64,000 bases of DNA from Stramonita haemastoma (GCA_030674155.1 CM060322.1:66338613-66402612); one strand, 5' to 3'; counted from the stretch's first letter, positions 13,089 through 24,040 are shown. Notes: generated from the letters alone by a model not told the origin. A program made the numbers and translations.

Positions 13089-16000
13089 TACATATATTAG
13101 GACTATGCAGTTACGCATGTATGCATGTATGCATGCAGTACGCATACATACTACATACGCTTCTACTGGCGGGCGAAACGTTGTGAGGGGCTGGTGCATT
13201 CTTACCCACCAGTAGGAGTCTTGGAGAGGAGATGGGCACCACCAAGCTTCCTCAAGCCCACTGCAAGGACATGATGAGAAAAACAAAACAGAAAGACAAG
13301 CCGGATCCGTCGAGGCCCGGATAGACAATGACCACGCTACCCAGGGTGGGAGTGACAAGTGTGCTACTGGGGCAGAACCAACTCTAAAGCTTCCAGCTAA
13401 AGGGGAAACTATTGGTACATGGAATGTAAGGACTCTGTACCAAACAGGAAGAGTACAGGAACTTACACATGAATTACAGAGGTATAAATGGGACATAGTA
13501 GGGCTTGCGGAAGTCAGATTGATTGGCTTTGGAGAAACAACCACGCAAGACGGCCACAAAATATGGTACAGCGGAGAAGAGAAACTACATCAACATGGAG
13601 TAGGCTTTATTGTCAGGAAAGAGATTGTGTCAAGCATCATCAGCTGCACACCAGTACCCAGCAGACTCATCTCAATCAGAGTTTCTGCAAAACCCCAGAA
13701 TCTCACCATCATCCAAGTGTATGCTCCAACATCTGACTACGATGATGATCAGATAGAAGAATTCTATGAAGAACTTGAAAACGTCATCTCCAAAACGCCT
13801 AAAAAAGACATCCTTATTGTGGAAGGCGACTGGAATGCTAAGGTGGGACCTGATGCCTATGACACCTGGGCAGGAACCACAGGACGATTTGGACTGGGAG
13901 AAACAAATGACAGAGGACAGCGGCTGCTGGAATTCGCAAAGAAAAACAAACTGACTTTGGCTAACACACTCCACCCTCACAAGCCATCCAGAACATCAAC
14001 CTGGCACTCACCAAATGGTCTGATTCATAATCAAATTGATTACATTCTGTCACCCCAAAGATTCAAATCCAGCATAAACAAGGCAAACACAAGAACATTC
14101 CCAGGAGCTGACATTGGCAGTGACCACGACCTTGTACTTACCACCATCAGGCTGAAACTGAAAGCAAAACAACAGCCAAAAAGCCCAAGCATAAGATTCG
14201 ACCTGGAAAAACTCAAAGACCCAACAGTGGTTGAGATCTTCCAAGCCAACATAGGAGGAAAGTTCGCGGCACTCACAGCCATTGACAATGATGTGGACAC
14301 ATTGGCCAACAACATCAAAGAAGTGCTAACGACAGCAGCAGAAGAAACATTAGGAAGAAGCAGAGCAAAGAAACAACCCTGGGTGACAAATGAGGTTCTT
14401 GACCTCTGCGACAAAAAAAGAGAACTTAAGAAACAAAAGTTCACAAGTCAAGAAGCTTACAAGAAGTACATGGATAGCCACAGAGAAGTGAAGAAAAAGA
14501 TGAGAGAAGCCAAAGAAGGGTGGATAGAAGAACAATGCAACAACATCGAAGCTGGAATGACCAAGGGAAACAGCAAAACAGCTTACGACACTTTGAAAGC
14601 ACTAACGAAAACCACACAGCCTAAAGCCTCTGTTATTGAAGACAAAGAAGGAAATCTTTTAATGGAAAACAATGCCATCCTCCCACGCTGGACAGAATAC
14701 TGTGAGGGATTGTACAACTACCCACTACGCCCAGATACCAACATGGTTTCTGACAAACCCCTTGAACACCAAGATAAAGACCCACCAATACTAAGGTGTG
14801 AAGTAGATGCAGCTATTAAACAATTGAAGAAGGGGAAGTTCCCTGGAATCTATAACATCCCAGCTGAACTCATAAGAAATGGAGGGAATGAAACAGCAAG
14901 GCGATTCACAGAACTTTGTCAGAAGATCCACGACACCAAAGAATGGCCAAAAGAATGGACACAGTCTCTTCTAATACCCCTGCCAAAGAAAGGAAACCTC
15001 AAGCAATGCCAGAACTACAGAACCATCAGTCTCATAAGTCATCCTAGCAAGATCATGCTGCAGATAGTCCTCAACAGACTGAAAAAACCAAGCGGAAAAA
15101 CTCCTGGCAGAAGAACAAGCGGCCTTTAGACCAAAACGCAGCACAATGGAACAAATTTTCAATCTGAAAATTCTGATAGAGAAGCATCTCCAACACCAAA
15201 AAGACTTGTACCACAATTTCATAGACTTCAAAAAGGCCTTTGACAGGGTATGGCATGACGGTCTCTGGCAAGTACTCAGGCACTTCAACATTGACAGCTG
15301 CCTAATTGAAGTCATCAAGGCTCTGTACGAGAACACAAAAAGTGCAGTTGTCATGAACAATCACGTGGGCGAGTTCTTCAAGACCACGGTTGGGGTTCCC
15401 CAGGGCTGCCTTCTCTCACCTGTACTCTTCAACCTCTTCCTCAAAAACATCATGACAGAGACACTGCAAAACCACCACACTTCCATCTCCATTGGTGGAT
15501 GACCTCTTTGCAACCTCAGATTTGCAGATGACTTTGACCTCATGGGCAGCAGCAAACAAGAACGGCAAATCCTCACAGACAATTTAACAGATCGAGCGAG
15601 CGCATACGGCATGGAGGTCAGTACAGAGAAATCAAAGATCATGGTCAACAGCGTGAATAATGATATCACGGAAATAAAGATGAATGGAGAAACACTAGAA
15701 GAGGTGAGCCAATTCAAATACTTAGGGTCCATCCTAACAAGAGATGGCACATCAAACAATGAAGTGAAAGCTCGCATTGCAACAGCAACATCTGCTCTAG
15801 TCAGACTTGAGAAGATAATCAGAAGCAACAGCATCAGCTTCTGCACCAAATACCACCTTTACAAATCCCTCGTGATATCTATCCTCCTATATGGCTGTGA
15901 ATCATGGACTCTGACAGCAGAGTTAGAGAGGAGAATCCAAGCATTTGAGAACAAGTGCCACAGAAGACTCCTCAAAATATCATACAAAAAACACAAGACC

Positions 16001-16332
16001 AATAACTATGTGAAAGAAGAAATCAAAAAGCGTGTGGGCCCCCAAGAGCCTTTGCTCTCCACCATAAAGAGGAGAAAGCTGATGTGGTTTGGTCACACCA
16101 CAAGACACAACACCCTAGCAAAAACCATCCTGGAAGGAACAGTTGAGGGCAAGAGAAGAAGAGGCCGCCAAAAGAAATCATGGGTTGACAACATCAAAGA
16201 CTGGACCACCCAACCCCTACAACACCTCCTTCTAGCCACACAGGATTGTGAAGCATGGAAAAAGATCTCTATTGCCTCTTCTCTCATGTCCCCCCTACGT
16301 CCTTTGGGACATGGGACTGAGTGAGTGAGTGT
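13089..16332 (+). mobile_element. RTE-clade LINE, full-length copy 1
   Basis: This 3.24-kb non-LTR retrotransposon is flanked by a 9-bp direct repeat, ATACACACA (13,080-13,088 and 16,333-16,341). It splits a SINE-A. It has a short 5' leader, one long frame for endonuclease plus reverse transcriptase, almost no 3' UTR, and ends in GACTGAGTGAGTGAGTG. RTE/BovB elements are about this size, carry a single EN-RT polyprotein and end in short tandem repeats, which fits. Two lesions break the frame, described under the coding entry. It is the best-preserved transposon in the window. Confidence 0.92.
13216..16324 (+). pseudogene. RTE endonuclease-reverse transcriptase polyprotein (one frameshift, one stop)
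   Basis: The frame is open from 13,216, after a TAG, to 15,129. There is no early ATG, so the true start is unclear. An APE-type endonuclease is visible: TWNVRTL, GLAEVR with the catalytic Glu, VEGDWNAKVG, NQIDYI and GSDHDLV. A reverse transcriptase follows: NYRTISL, FIDFKKAFDRVW (motif A), GVPQGCLLSP (motif B) and LRFADDFDL (motif C, FADD). The C-terminal region has YGCESWT, RRKLMWFGH and GKRRRGRQKKSW, which resembles the BovB/RTE C-terminus. Compared with copy 2, an extra A in the A-run at 15,082-15,087 shifts the frame. A TGA at 15,500-15,502 replaces an Arg codon just before FADD. It stops at 16,324 inside the GAGTGA tail. Such ORFs are often mis-annotated as craniofacial development protein 2-like plus jockey polymerase. 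Confidence 0.93.
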
Positions 16333-16402
16333 ATACACACAGGGACTACATGTAAAAAAGCACACGAGTGCTTATACCATTATCATCCCTATAAAAAATT
16401 AA
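16333..16402 (+). mobile_element. SINE-A, 3' half after the RTE insertion
   Basis: It resumes the SINE interrupted at 13,088: ATACACACAGGGACTACATG, AAAAAAGCACACGAGTGCTT and ATACCATTATCATCCCTATA. This gives an unambiguous pre-insertion sequence for the RTE copy. Confidence 0.88.
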
Positions 16403-16412
16403 AGGATAAAAT

Positions 16413-16422
16413 CACTTCTCTG

Positions 16423-16515
<93 letters not shown>
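16413..16515. repeat. (CT)n/(GTCTCT)n and (CA)n microsatellite
   Basis: Compound pyrimidine repeat ending in a short CA run. Confidence 0.95.
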
Positions 16516-16516
<1 letters not shown>

Positions 16517-16819
16517 TCTCTACTCTCCCCTAAAGTAGACTGTAAACCCAGGCCCTGTGGGAAGGCATGCCAAACTTCTTGCCCACACATTAAATCCTGT
16601 TCCCCTGTTTTTCGTAAGAGTAGGCCATTGTGTGCTGGTGGGAACAGATGACAATATTTACAAAACTGCATACACACAGGGACTGGTTGAAAAAAAGCAA
16701 ATGAGTGCTTATTCCATTATCCTCAATATAAAGGAATAAATAAATACACACACACACAAAGGCTATTGTGTGCCCTGGGAATGATGACAAAATTTACAAG
16801 ACTGCATACACATTGGGAC
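16517..16819 (+). mobile_element. SINE-A body plus a second SINE-A scrap
   Basis: A headless plus-strand SINE-A (16,517-16,747) ends in AATAAATAAATACACACA. A 60-bp piece of the same family follows (GGCTATTGTGTGCCC, TTTACAAGACTGCATACACA, 16,761-16,819). It stops at the TTAA that begins the piggyBac-like element. Confidence 0.85.
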
Positions 16820-17027
16820 TTAACCTTCTGCAGACCCTGTGGGTGAAAAATTACCCAGACTCTCATTTAAATTATCATAACTTTGTCAGTTTTATTTCTG
16901 TCAAGCTAAAATTTTATGACTATGTTTATTATATATCTGTGCATAAGTTCACTGAATATGAAGATTTTATGTTTATAAATAAAGGAGTAATTAAACCATA
17001 CAAACGTTGTATAACCCTCGCCAGATA

Positions 17028-17116
17028 CCGTGGGTGGCTGGTCACCCATACTTTTTATATAGACCACAGCTCTTTCTCATACACATGCTACAGCTCATAG
17101 GTGGCTGGTCACCCAC
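17028..17116. repeat. Left subterminal hairpin motifs of the piggyBac-like element
   Basis: Two copies of a GGTGGCTGGTCACCCA-type imperfect palindrome, about 70 bp apart, lie inside the left end. A GTGGGTG...ACCCAG hairpin is closer to the terminus (16,840-16,859). Confidence 0.7.
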
Positions 17117-17283
17117 ATATTATACACATACCGTAACCTTTATTTCTACACATGCGCACGCCATGGCTTGTGGGTGGCTGCTACCGGAAGTTCTGGCATC
17201 ATTCTCGCATCAGAAGCCATTTTGGAGAACACCTGGAACCGTAAATATCTGAAGGCAAGTACACTTTTTTCTTCTCATCTTAG

Positions 17284-17550
17284 TTGGCATCTGCTGCAAG
17301 GAAGTCCACCACCAGCCAAATTCCAAAGAAACAAAAGAAGGCACAAGGCCACTGTGGCTTTTGCCACTGGAAGGCTGATCGCAAAACAACAGGTTCCTGC
17401 ATTACCAGCCAAAACTGGATATGTCGAGATCACGCTATGCACATCTGTCTAGACTGCAGTCTGATGCTGCAGACAGAGGTTACTATCATCCAAGAACTTG
17501 GTGATGATGGACTGCCAAGAGGAACACCTCCCACTCCTAGCAATTGTTGA
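17284..17550 (+). pseudogene. PiggyBac transposase C-terminal Cys-rich domain remnant
   Basis: This 88-codon frame starts MASAARKSTT. After a basic linker (PKKQKK) it has HCGFCHW, SCITSQNWICRDH and ICLDC. That is a CxxC...C...C-x2-H...C-x2-C pattern typical of the zinc-binding C-terminus of piggyBac/PGBD transposases. It is preceded by a pyrimidine-rich stretch ending CATCTTAG, so it may be the last exon of a once longer transposase gene. Nothing resembling the catalytic core is found upstream. It could be a relic or a short DNA-binding by-product. Confidence 0.6.
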
Positions 17551-17994
17551 GACCAGGTGCAACAAATACAAGAAAAAAATCAGTTTTAGCAGCTCCGTAT
17601 TGATGCGGGTAAATGTTTGTCTCAGTTTTAAACTGGTAATGATGTCCTTCATAAGAATGAAAATATATTCTACTGTTTTTGTTTGATTTTGTTTGTTTGT
17701 TTAATTTGTTGTTATCTTATCCAAGACCTTCAGTAATGCAATGTGGGATACTACTCGTACAGACAGTTTAGGTTTGAATTTCTTCTTAGTATTGTGTGCA
17801 TTCAAACAGTTTAGAATCATATTTCTTGTATTTTGCAAGTGTGTGTGTGCGTGTGTACGCGTGCAAATGTGCACTTATTCATATGGGTTATTCTGTTCTT
17901 AAATGTATATGCTTTCTTTCCTTACTCAGGATTGATATCAGCAGGTACAATTGCTATTTCGCTTTTTGGCTTTTGCACATGTTGAATGTTTTGT

Positions 17995-18533
17995 AGGGTA
18001 TGGCATGACGGCCTCTGGCAAGTACTCAGGCACTTCAACATTGACATCTGCCTCATAGAAGTCATCAAGGCACTGTACCAGAACGCAAGCAGTGCAGTTT
18101 TTATGAACAATCACGTGGGCGAGTTCTTCAAGACCACGGTTAGGGTCCAACAGCGCTGCTTTCTCTCACCTGTACTCTTCAACCTCTTCCTCAAAAACAT
18201 CATGACAGAGACACTGTAAAACCACCACACTTCCATCTCCATTGGTGGAAGACCTCTTTGCAACCTCAGATTTGCAGATGACTTTGACCTCATGGGCAGG
18301 AGCAAACAAGAACTGCAAATCCTCACAGTTTATCAGATCAAGCGAGCACATACGGATGGAGGTCAGTACAGAGAAATCAAAAGATCATGGTCAACAACGT
18401 GAGTAATGACAACAGAAAATAAAGATGAATGGAGAAATACTGGAAGAGGTGAGCCAATTCAAATACTTAGGCTCCATCCTAACAAAAGATGGCACATCAA
18501 ACAATAAAGTGAAAACTCGCATTGCAACAGCAC
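17995..18533 (+). pseudogene. RTE LINE copy 3, internal fragment
   Basis: It runs from RVWHDGLWQVLRHFNID through the FADD motif region to the start of the thumb-like region. It is nearly identical in order to 15,247-15,791 of copy 1. Both LINE ends are missing. It lies within the piggyBac-like element, so the fragment was inserted into it or captured by it. A stop (TAA, 18,218-18,220) and small deletions (near 18,327-18,420) break the frame. A (GT)n tract begins right after its 3' break. Confidence 0.92.
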
Positions 18534-18539
18534 CATATG

Positions 18540-18546
<7 letters not shown>

Positions 18547-18612
<66 letters not shown>
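18547..18612. repeat. (GT)n microsatellite
   Basis: Uninterrupted GT run at the RTE fragment breakpoint. Confidence 0.97.
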
Positions 18613-18810
18613 CTTTGTCAGTCTCTCTAGCTCAGTTTACATGGGTGCTAGTAAACCTTTCACTTTCAAATCAAATGAATGAGCTCTTATTTCCCACATC
18701 GTAATCAACGCCACACACCTGGTATCTAAGACATCACCTTTTCAGATTCAGATTCAGCTTTTTTGTTTCAAAAATTACATGATGCTTTGCTGTCTGATCC
18801 ATTTGAAAAC

Positions 18811-18957
18811 CATGGGAGACTGGTCACCCACAAAATCTGGCCAGGCGTAGTAAGGGACATGTCTATGTAAAAACCATGGGTGACTGGTCACCCCCGAAAT
18901 CTGGCGATGGGTAGTAAGGGAAATGCCTATGTAAAAACCATGGGTGAGTGGTCACCC
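18811..18957. repeat. Right subterminal hairpin repeats of the piggyBac-like element
   Basis: Three direct copies of a ~65-bp unit. Each carries a near-perfect palindrome of the type GGGTGACTGGTCACCC and then AATCTGGC and GTAGTAAGGGA. They mirror the left subterminal motifs, as expected for transposase-binding sites. Confidence 0.75.
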
Positions 18958-19002
18958 AGGAGCTCTTCCATGTGTTTTAAAACGAGGTCTGGAGAAGGTT
19001 AG

Positions 19003-19118
19003 TGTAAAAAAAAGAGAAAAAAAGAGCACAGAGTGCTTATCCTAAAAACAACAACAAAAACCATGCTAATAAATAATAATCACACACAGACACACACACA
19101 GACACACACAGACACACA

Positions 19119-19178
<60 letters not shown>

Positions 19179-20600
19179 CACCAGCACGTGCCATCGGCAT
19201 GCAAACACACAGATACAAACACAAACACACACCCACCAGCCCTCACACACAAGTACATACACTTAGGCCTAGGCTACAGACCCATATACACAAACACATG
19301 CGAGCACACACACACATGCATGGCATGCCCCCCCCCCCCCCCTCCCACACACGCACACAAGCCCGTGTGCAGGCGTGTGTGTGTGATGTTTTTTTATTTG
19401 AAGTTATCTAAGGGTGTTTAGATCAATATGAAATGTAGCTGTCTTGTGTCTTTCCAGGTTATGATTCCTATTAATATGTCTGTCAGTATTGTACTTGTAC
19501 TTGACAGGATAAATAAAGTGTTTTTGACTTGACTGGTGGTTAAAGGTGTTTATTTCAATTTTAAGATATTTTATTCTATGTACCTGTCAGTTGATGTTTT
19601 AAATCTCCATTTTGTAGTAATATCATTTCCTGTTGATTAAGCCTGTAGACCCTACCATTGCAGATTTTAACGTCTGCCAGGCTTGGCATACCCTTTGCTG
19701 TTGCCTGTCCCTCCACTGCTGTGCAAGTAGGCCAAGGCCAAGGCAAGGGGACCTAATCTCAGAGAATAATTTGGCGTTTCCTGTCAATGTTGCTGATAGG
19801 TGAATTCTGACCAACCATTGTTTTTCTTTTAGATTAAGCTTACCACACACACATAAAAACCAAGATGGCGAACAATTCGTAAGTTTTGTTGATAAGATGG
19901 AAAACAATTCATGAAGAAAACATATGTGACAGTAACAGAGGGCCAGAGTTCAGTGCCAGTCAGGTAGAAGGATCTTTGTCTTTATCACCTGATTAAGAAT
20001 GAGTGCTTTGCTCTCTGCAATCTTTACTGGTTAAAATTAAGGTAAGCCTAGGTTACCAGTTGTGACCATTTTATTATTTTGTAAAAATTGATTAGGCCTG
20101 TTTTTATTACGTGATAGATCTGTATATGAAGGTATCGAATTTGGAAGGGGGCCAGTTGTATGAAGATCAGAAGACAAAAGAAATGCAGCAAAAAAAACCA
20201 AAAAACTTTCTGTTTTGTACAGATCTGTAGGATGGCTAGAGGAAGGGAGACAATCACCCCCCAATTTTTTTTCATTTCAATGTTGTGCAAAAAAACAACC
20301 CACCAAACTAATAACAGTTATATGCTAAACTCTGTCTGTCTGTCTGTCTTTATATGCTAAACTCTGTCTGTCTGTCTCTCTCTCTGGCTCACTTGCTCAC
20401 AGGTGCTCTCATCAAGCAGATTTGTTTCTTTTGATTTTTAAGTTCCATTATATAATCAAACTCGTATTTAACTCGTGTGTGTACTGATGTAGTCGATTGA
20501 TGTGCACACATGTGTGTATACATGCATGTTTGTGTGACTTTTTATTTATTTTATATTTTATTCTTTTATAATAAAAAATAAAAACATGTTTGTGTGTATC
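19003..20600. other. Unassigned DNA with (CA)n
   Basis: (CA)n at 19,080-19,177 and a poly-C near 19,329-19,342. A GTTAAAGGTGTTTATTTCAA-like AT-rich stretch and GTCT repeats near 20,336-20,380 follow. No gene is supported. Confidence 0.5.
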
Positions 20601-20977
20601 ACTCTGTGTGTGTATGTGTATGTATGTTTGTGGGAATGTGAATATGTGTGTGTGTGTGCATGAGTGTGTGTCACGTGTGTGTCATGTGTGTGTATGTGTG
20701 TGTGTAGGTGTGTGTATGTGTGTTTGTGTGTGTGTGTGCATGAGAGTGTGTGTGTGTGTGTAATTTCTTTTTCTTTAGAATCTTTGATATTTGTTCCTGT
20801 GTAGTTTGCTATTGCAACTGCTCTTTTCCCATAGTGATGAATATTGGCTGAGGTTTCTTCTTCCCCTTTACCAAGCTGTTAGGATTTATAGGGTTGGTTA
20901 GACTGTCACTTGGTGGTGGTATGAATTGTTTTGTAGCTTTTTTGTTTCTCATCACAATTTGTTGTTTTTCTCAGTGT

Positions 20978-21054
<77 letters not shown>

Positions 21055-21055
21055 C
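20601..21055. repeat. GT-rich low-complexity DNA
   Basis: Interrupted GT repeats at 20,601-20,762 and a clean (GT)n at 20,976-21,050. Confidence 0.93.
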
Positions 21056-21725
21056 CTATAAGTGCTTGTTTTTTGTTTCTTGGTGGTTGTTCTTTGTTTT
21101 TGGTTTTGATTTGTTTTGGTTTTTTACTGTTATGATGTTATCACAGTGATATGAGTAGAGACTGAATGTAAAAATGCACATTGTCTTGAAATAAAAGTAT
21201 TAGATTTTATTTGATATGATCTGTCTCTCTCTCTGTCTCTGTGCCTGCCTGGCTGTTCTGTTTGTCTGTATGTGCCTTTCTGTCTCCCTGCCTCCCTCCC
21301 TCCCCCCCCCCCCCCCTCTCTCTCTCTGAAAAAACTGTTTTTACCAACAGACAAACATAGGGTATTGAAAAACTGTCTTTTGTCACACACTCGGTCTCAA
21401 ATACAGTTTCTGTTTACAAACAAAGAAACATATTGTAATCACCTGATCAAGATAGCAGACTATCCTTTTCACCCTGAATATGTCAGTGACTCAGGATGGT
21501 GTGTTTGCAGGACGGATAGACAGACAGACAGCCTCTGAGTGACCAGTTCAGTCACAGTCCGAGACCCTGGCTGCACTGTGTAAGTTACTGCTGTGCCAGC
21601 AGGCCAGTAGAGCATGTGGCAAGGTATGTGTGATTTAGAGTCAGTGGAAACTTCTGTCTGTCTCTCTTGGTGTGTGTATGTGTCACTGTGTGTCACTGTG
21701 TGTGTGTGTAATTCTTTTATTTCAA
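21056..21725. other. Unassigned DNA
   Basis: No gene or SINE found. There is a CCTCCCTCCC/poly-C patch at 21,288-21,316. Confidence 0.4.
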
Positions 21726-21986
21726 AGATAACACTGGCACACAGTGGCTTATTCTCCCAAAAATCTGAACAGGTTTAAACGTGTGCGCAAGGTGTTCTGT
21801 GCACATTCATGCATGGGACCTTGGTTTATAGTCTTATCTGAAGGACTTTCGGGGGAGTTGAGTTGGCACTGATGGTAGCTCAGGGAAAAATTCCCCTCAA
21901 GAGTTATCCCCTTGAATGGGATTCAAACTTGGACCAACAGATAACAGCCATTGCACATCGCTCTAACCAACCAGGCTATCCCATCT
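21726..21986 (-). mobile_element. SINE-A with tRNA-like head
   Basis: Minus-strand copy. The body (ACACTGGCACACAGTGGCTT, TTTATAGTCTTATCTGAAGG) leads to the head at 21,905-21,986. Read on the minus strand, the head gives GATAGCCTGGTTGGTTAGAG (A-box region) and AAGTTTGAATCCC (B-box region). Confidence 0.85.
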
Positions 21987-21989
21987 TGT

Positions 21990-22415
21990 GTGTGTGTGTG
22001 TATTTGTATTTTTTGTATTTTGTACCACTTTATGTCACAGCAGATTTGTCTGCATGAAATTCTGCTCTCCCAGGGAGAGTGCATCGCCACATATGCAGCG
22101 CCTACCCTTTTTTTTTTCTTTTTTCCTGCATGCAACTGTATTTGTTTCCCTATCAGAGTGGCTTTTTTCTACATAATTTTGCCAGGGTCAACCGCTTGTT
22201 GCCGTTGGGTCTTTCATGTGTGCTAAATAGTGATGTGCACACACAGGACCTCTGTTTTTCATCGCATCTGAAAGACTAGCGCCTGACCACCACTCAGGGT
22301 CTAATGGATGTTGAAAAAGTTTTGGGTTCAAACGGGGTATGAACCACCGCACACTCCAACCCAGACTTTTTGCATTCTAGGCAAGGGCTGTTACCACCTA
22401 GACCACCAATTCCAC
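21990..22415 (-). mobile_element. SINE-B with tRNA-like head
   Basis: The minus-strand 3' part is CACTTTATGTCACAGCAGAT, with GCAACTGTATTTGTTTCCCT and AATTTTGCCAGGGTCAACCG in the body. The head at 22,330-22,413 reads GTGGTCTAGGTGGTAACAGC and GGTTCATACCCC on the minus strand. It is the most complete member of the SINE-B family here. It lies head-to-tail with two SINE-A copies. Confidence 0.82.
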
Positions 22416-22439
22416 CAATGTGTGTGTGTATGTCACTAT

Positions 22440-22795
22440 GTGTGTATATTTACTTTATCATTTTATATCAAGGATAATGGAATAAGCACTCATGTGCTTT
22501 TTTTACATCCAGTCCATGTGTGTATGCAGTTTTGTAAATCTTTGTCATCTGTTCCCATCGGCACACAATAACCTACTCGTACGAAAAGCGAAACAGGATT
22601 TAACATGTGCGTAAGATGTTCCATGTGTGTTCACACATGAGTCCTTGGTTTGTAGTCTCATCTGAAGGACTTTTGGGGAGAGTGAAGTCAGCACTGATGT
22701 TAACTCCAGGGGAAAAATCCCCTCGAAAGGGAATCAACCCTGGGTCATCAAATTGCAAGCACAATGTTCTGACCACTAGGCTTTCCCATCCCCTT
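22440..22795 (-). mobile_element. SINE-A, near-complete reference copy
   Basis: A tRNA-derived SINE of about 350 bp. On the minus strand the head reads AGCCTAGTGGTCAGAAC (A box region), then GGGTTGATTCCC (B box) at 22,728-22,795. A conserved body and the 3' tail follow, ending AGTGCTTATTCCATTATCC and then TTGATATAAAATGATAAAG. This copy defines the family used for the other calls. The tRNA of origin is not certain. Confidence 0.88.
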
Positions 22796-23185
22796 TTCTC
22801 TCAGTGTGTGTGTAAGTGTCGCGCACATGCGTGTGTGCGTGTGTACTTTGTATGTTTTGTGTGTGTTTGTGTGTATGTCACTGTGTTTGTGTACTTTGTG
22901 TGTGTGTTTGTGTTTTCTCTGGGTCTTGTGTGTGTGTATTTGTGGGTGTATGTGCATGTGTGTGTGTTAGTATGTGTGTGTGTGTGTGGGGGGGGTTGTG
23001 TGTTGTGTGTACTGGTGTGTGTGTGTTGTGTTTGTTTTGTGTGTGTGTGTGTGTGTGTTGTGTTGTGTTTTGTGTGTGTATGAGTGTGTTTTGTGTGTGT
23101 GGTGTGGTGCGTGGTGTGGTGCGTGGTGTGTGTGTTGTGGTGTTAAGTGTGTGTTTGTGTTTGGTGTGTGTTGTTGTTGTTGTCA
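22796..23185. repeat. GT-rich low-complexity DNA
   Basis: Degenerate GT/TTGTG repeats including GGTGTGGTGCGT triplication near 23,098-23,125. The Cys-Val frames here are artefacts. Confidence 0.93.
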
Positions 23186-23189
23186 TCAT

Positions 23190-23575
23190 CGTACTGTCTA
23201 AGAACATATGGCAGAACCAATCTCTCTGCCTCTCAACAAAAACCCAGTGGCAAGATAACATCACCAATGAAGAAATTCTCCACAGAGTCAACCTGCCTGG
23301 TCTGTACTCCATAGTGCTGCAGCAGAAACTTTCAGCCTGAATATGGAGGAAGGATGGCGGACACAGGAAAAACTGAAGCTGTCTTCTTTGGCCAGCTGAA
23401 ACAGGGCACAGGTCGCTGCTGCATTCACAGGAAAGGCTTCAGAGACTCACTGAAGAAGCAACTGTCATAGGCAGAAATTCAGCACCAGACATGGCATTGG
23501 AACACGTTTCGCTATTCCACCCTAAGAGAAAGTTTGAACTTCAGAGAAGTGTCACAGCATAAGAGAAATGTAAGA
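23190..23575 (+). pseudogene. LINE reverse transcriptase C-terminal fragment
   Basis: Across shifted frames the translation gives KWQDNITNEEILHRVNLPG, then RMADTGKTEAVFFGQLKQG and then FRDSLKKQLS followed by AEIQHQTW. This order (W-Q-D...TNEE...L; R-M-D...FFG-L-K-Q-G; F-K-D-x-L-K) is the usual C-terminal tail of a large animal LINE group with EN-RT polyproteins. It is distinct from the RTE copies above. At least one frameshift and one stop are present, and all RT motifs are missing. Confidence 0.72.
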
Positions 23576-23817
23576 GGCAGGAGTTTGAAATGGGTTGATA
23601 GGTGAAGTTGCTGTAAGACAGTTCTGAAAGCCCTCTTGTTCAGGCCAAAATAGATCAGTTTGGGATTCCTTTTTTCAGTCCTCCTTTCAGTTGAGGATAT
23701 TTCTGTGTTAACATTGTGGCATCAGTTCAGGTATTGGTAGGTTAACCTGGGGATTAACCATATTTTTTCAGTGCTCTGTGTGTCTTATCGGTATGTTTTA
23801 TTTATATATTTTTTTTT

Positions 23818-24040
23818 TTCAAGGATATGGAATAAGCACTCATGTGCTTTTTTACAACTGATCCCTATGTGTGTGCAGTTTTGTAAATTTTGTCAGCTGT
23901 TGCTACTGGCACACAATAGCCTACTTTTCTGAAAAATGGAACAGGCTTTAACATGTGCAAGATGTTTTGCATGTGTTTCCACACATGATGTCAGTTTATA
24001 GTCTCATTTGAGGAACTTTTGGGGGAGGAGAGTTGGTATT
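23818..24040 (-). mobile_element. SINE-A, headless copy
   Basis: It has AGGATATGGAATAAGCACTC, TGTGTGCAGTTTTGTAAATT, CTGGCACACAATAGCCTAC and TTATAGTCTCATTTGAGGAA. It ends in GT repeats before the tRNA-like head. Confidence 0.88.

Larger units (their letters stand above)
16820..19002 (+). mobile_element. PiggyBac-like transposon, degenerate (2.2 kb)
   Basis: The left end is TTAA followed by CCTTCTGCAGACC (16,824). The right end is GGTCTGGAGAAGG followed by TTAG (18,986-19,002). The 13-bp termini are inverted repeats with one mismatch, and the TTAA target site is mutated on the right. Palindromic TGGGTG(A/G)CTGGTCACCCA-type motifs lie near both ends (17,028-17,050; 17,100-17,116; 18,811-18,830; 18,876-18,893; 18,940-18,957). 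The interior holds a Cys-rich frame like the C-terminal domain of piggyBac transposases, a captured RTE piece and a (GT)n tract. The catalytic DDD domain is absent. The class call rests on TTAA, the termini and that domain. Confidence 0.78.

Noticed and set aside
13519..15129. Host gene of craniofacial development protein 2 type
   Set aside because: The frame is the endonuclease plus RT of an RTE LINE with flanking target duplications. The host-gene name is a common mis-annotation.
18811..18957. CRISPR-like array of palindromic direct repeats
   Set aside because: Only three imperfect copies, with spacers that are themselves similar, inside a eukaryotic transposon. Better read as transposase-binding repeats.
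22728..22795. Possible tRNA gene
   Set aside because: The A and B boxes are present but the fold is incomplete and the sequence continues into a conserved SINE body. The same applies to 12,832-12,905, 21,905-21,986, 44,805-44,880 and 53,456-53,518.
22607..23340. Cys-Val-rich frames of 158-174 codons
   Set aside because: Translation of GT repeats. Only the last ~30 codons overlap a real LINE fragment.
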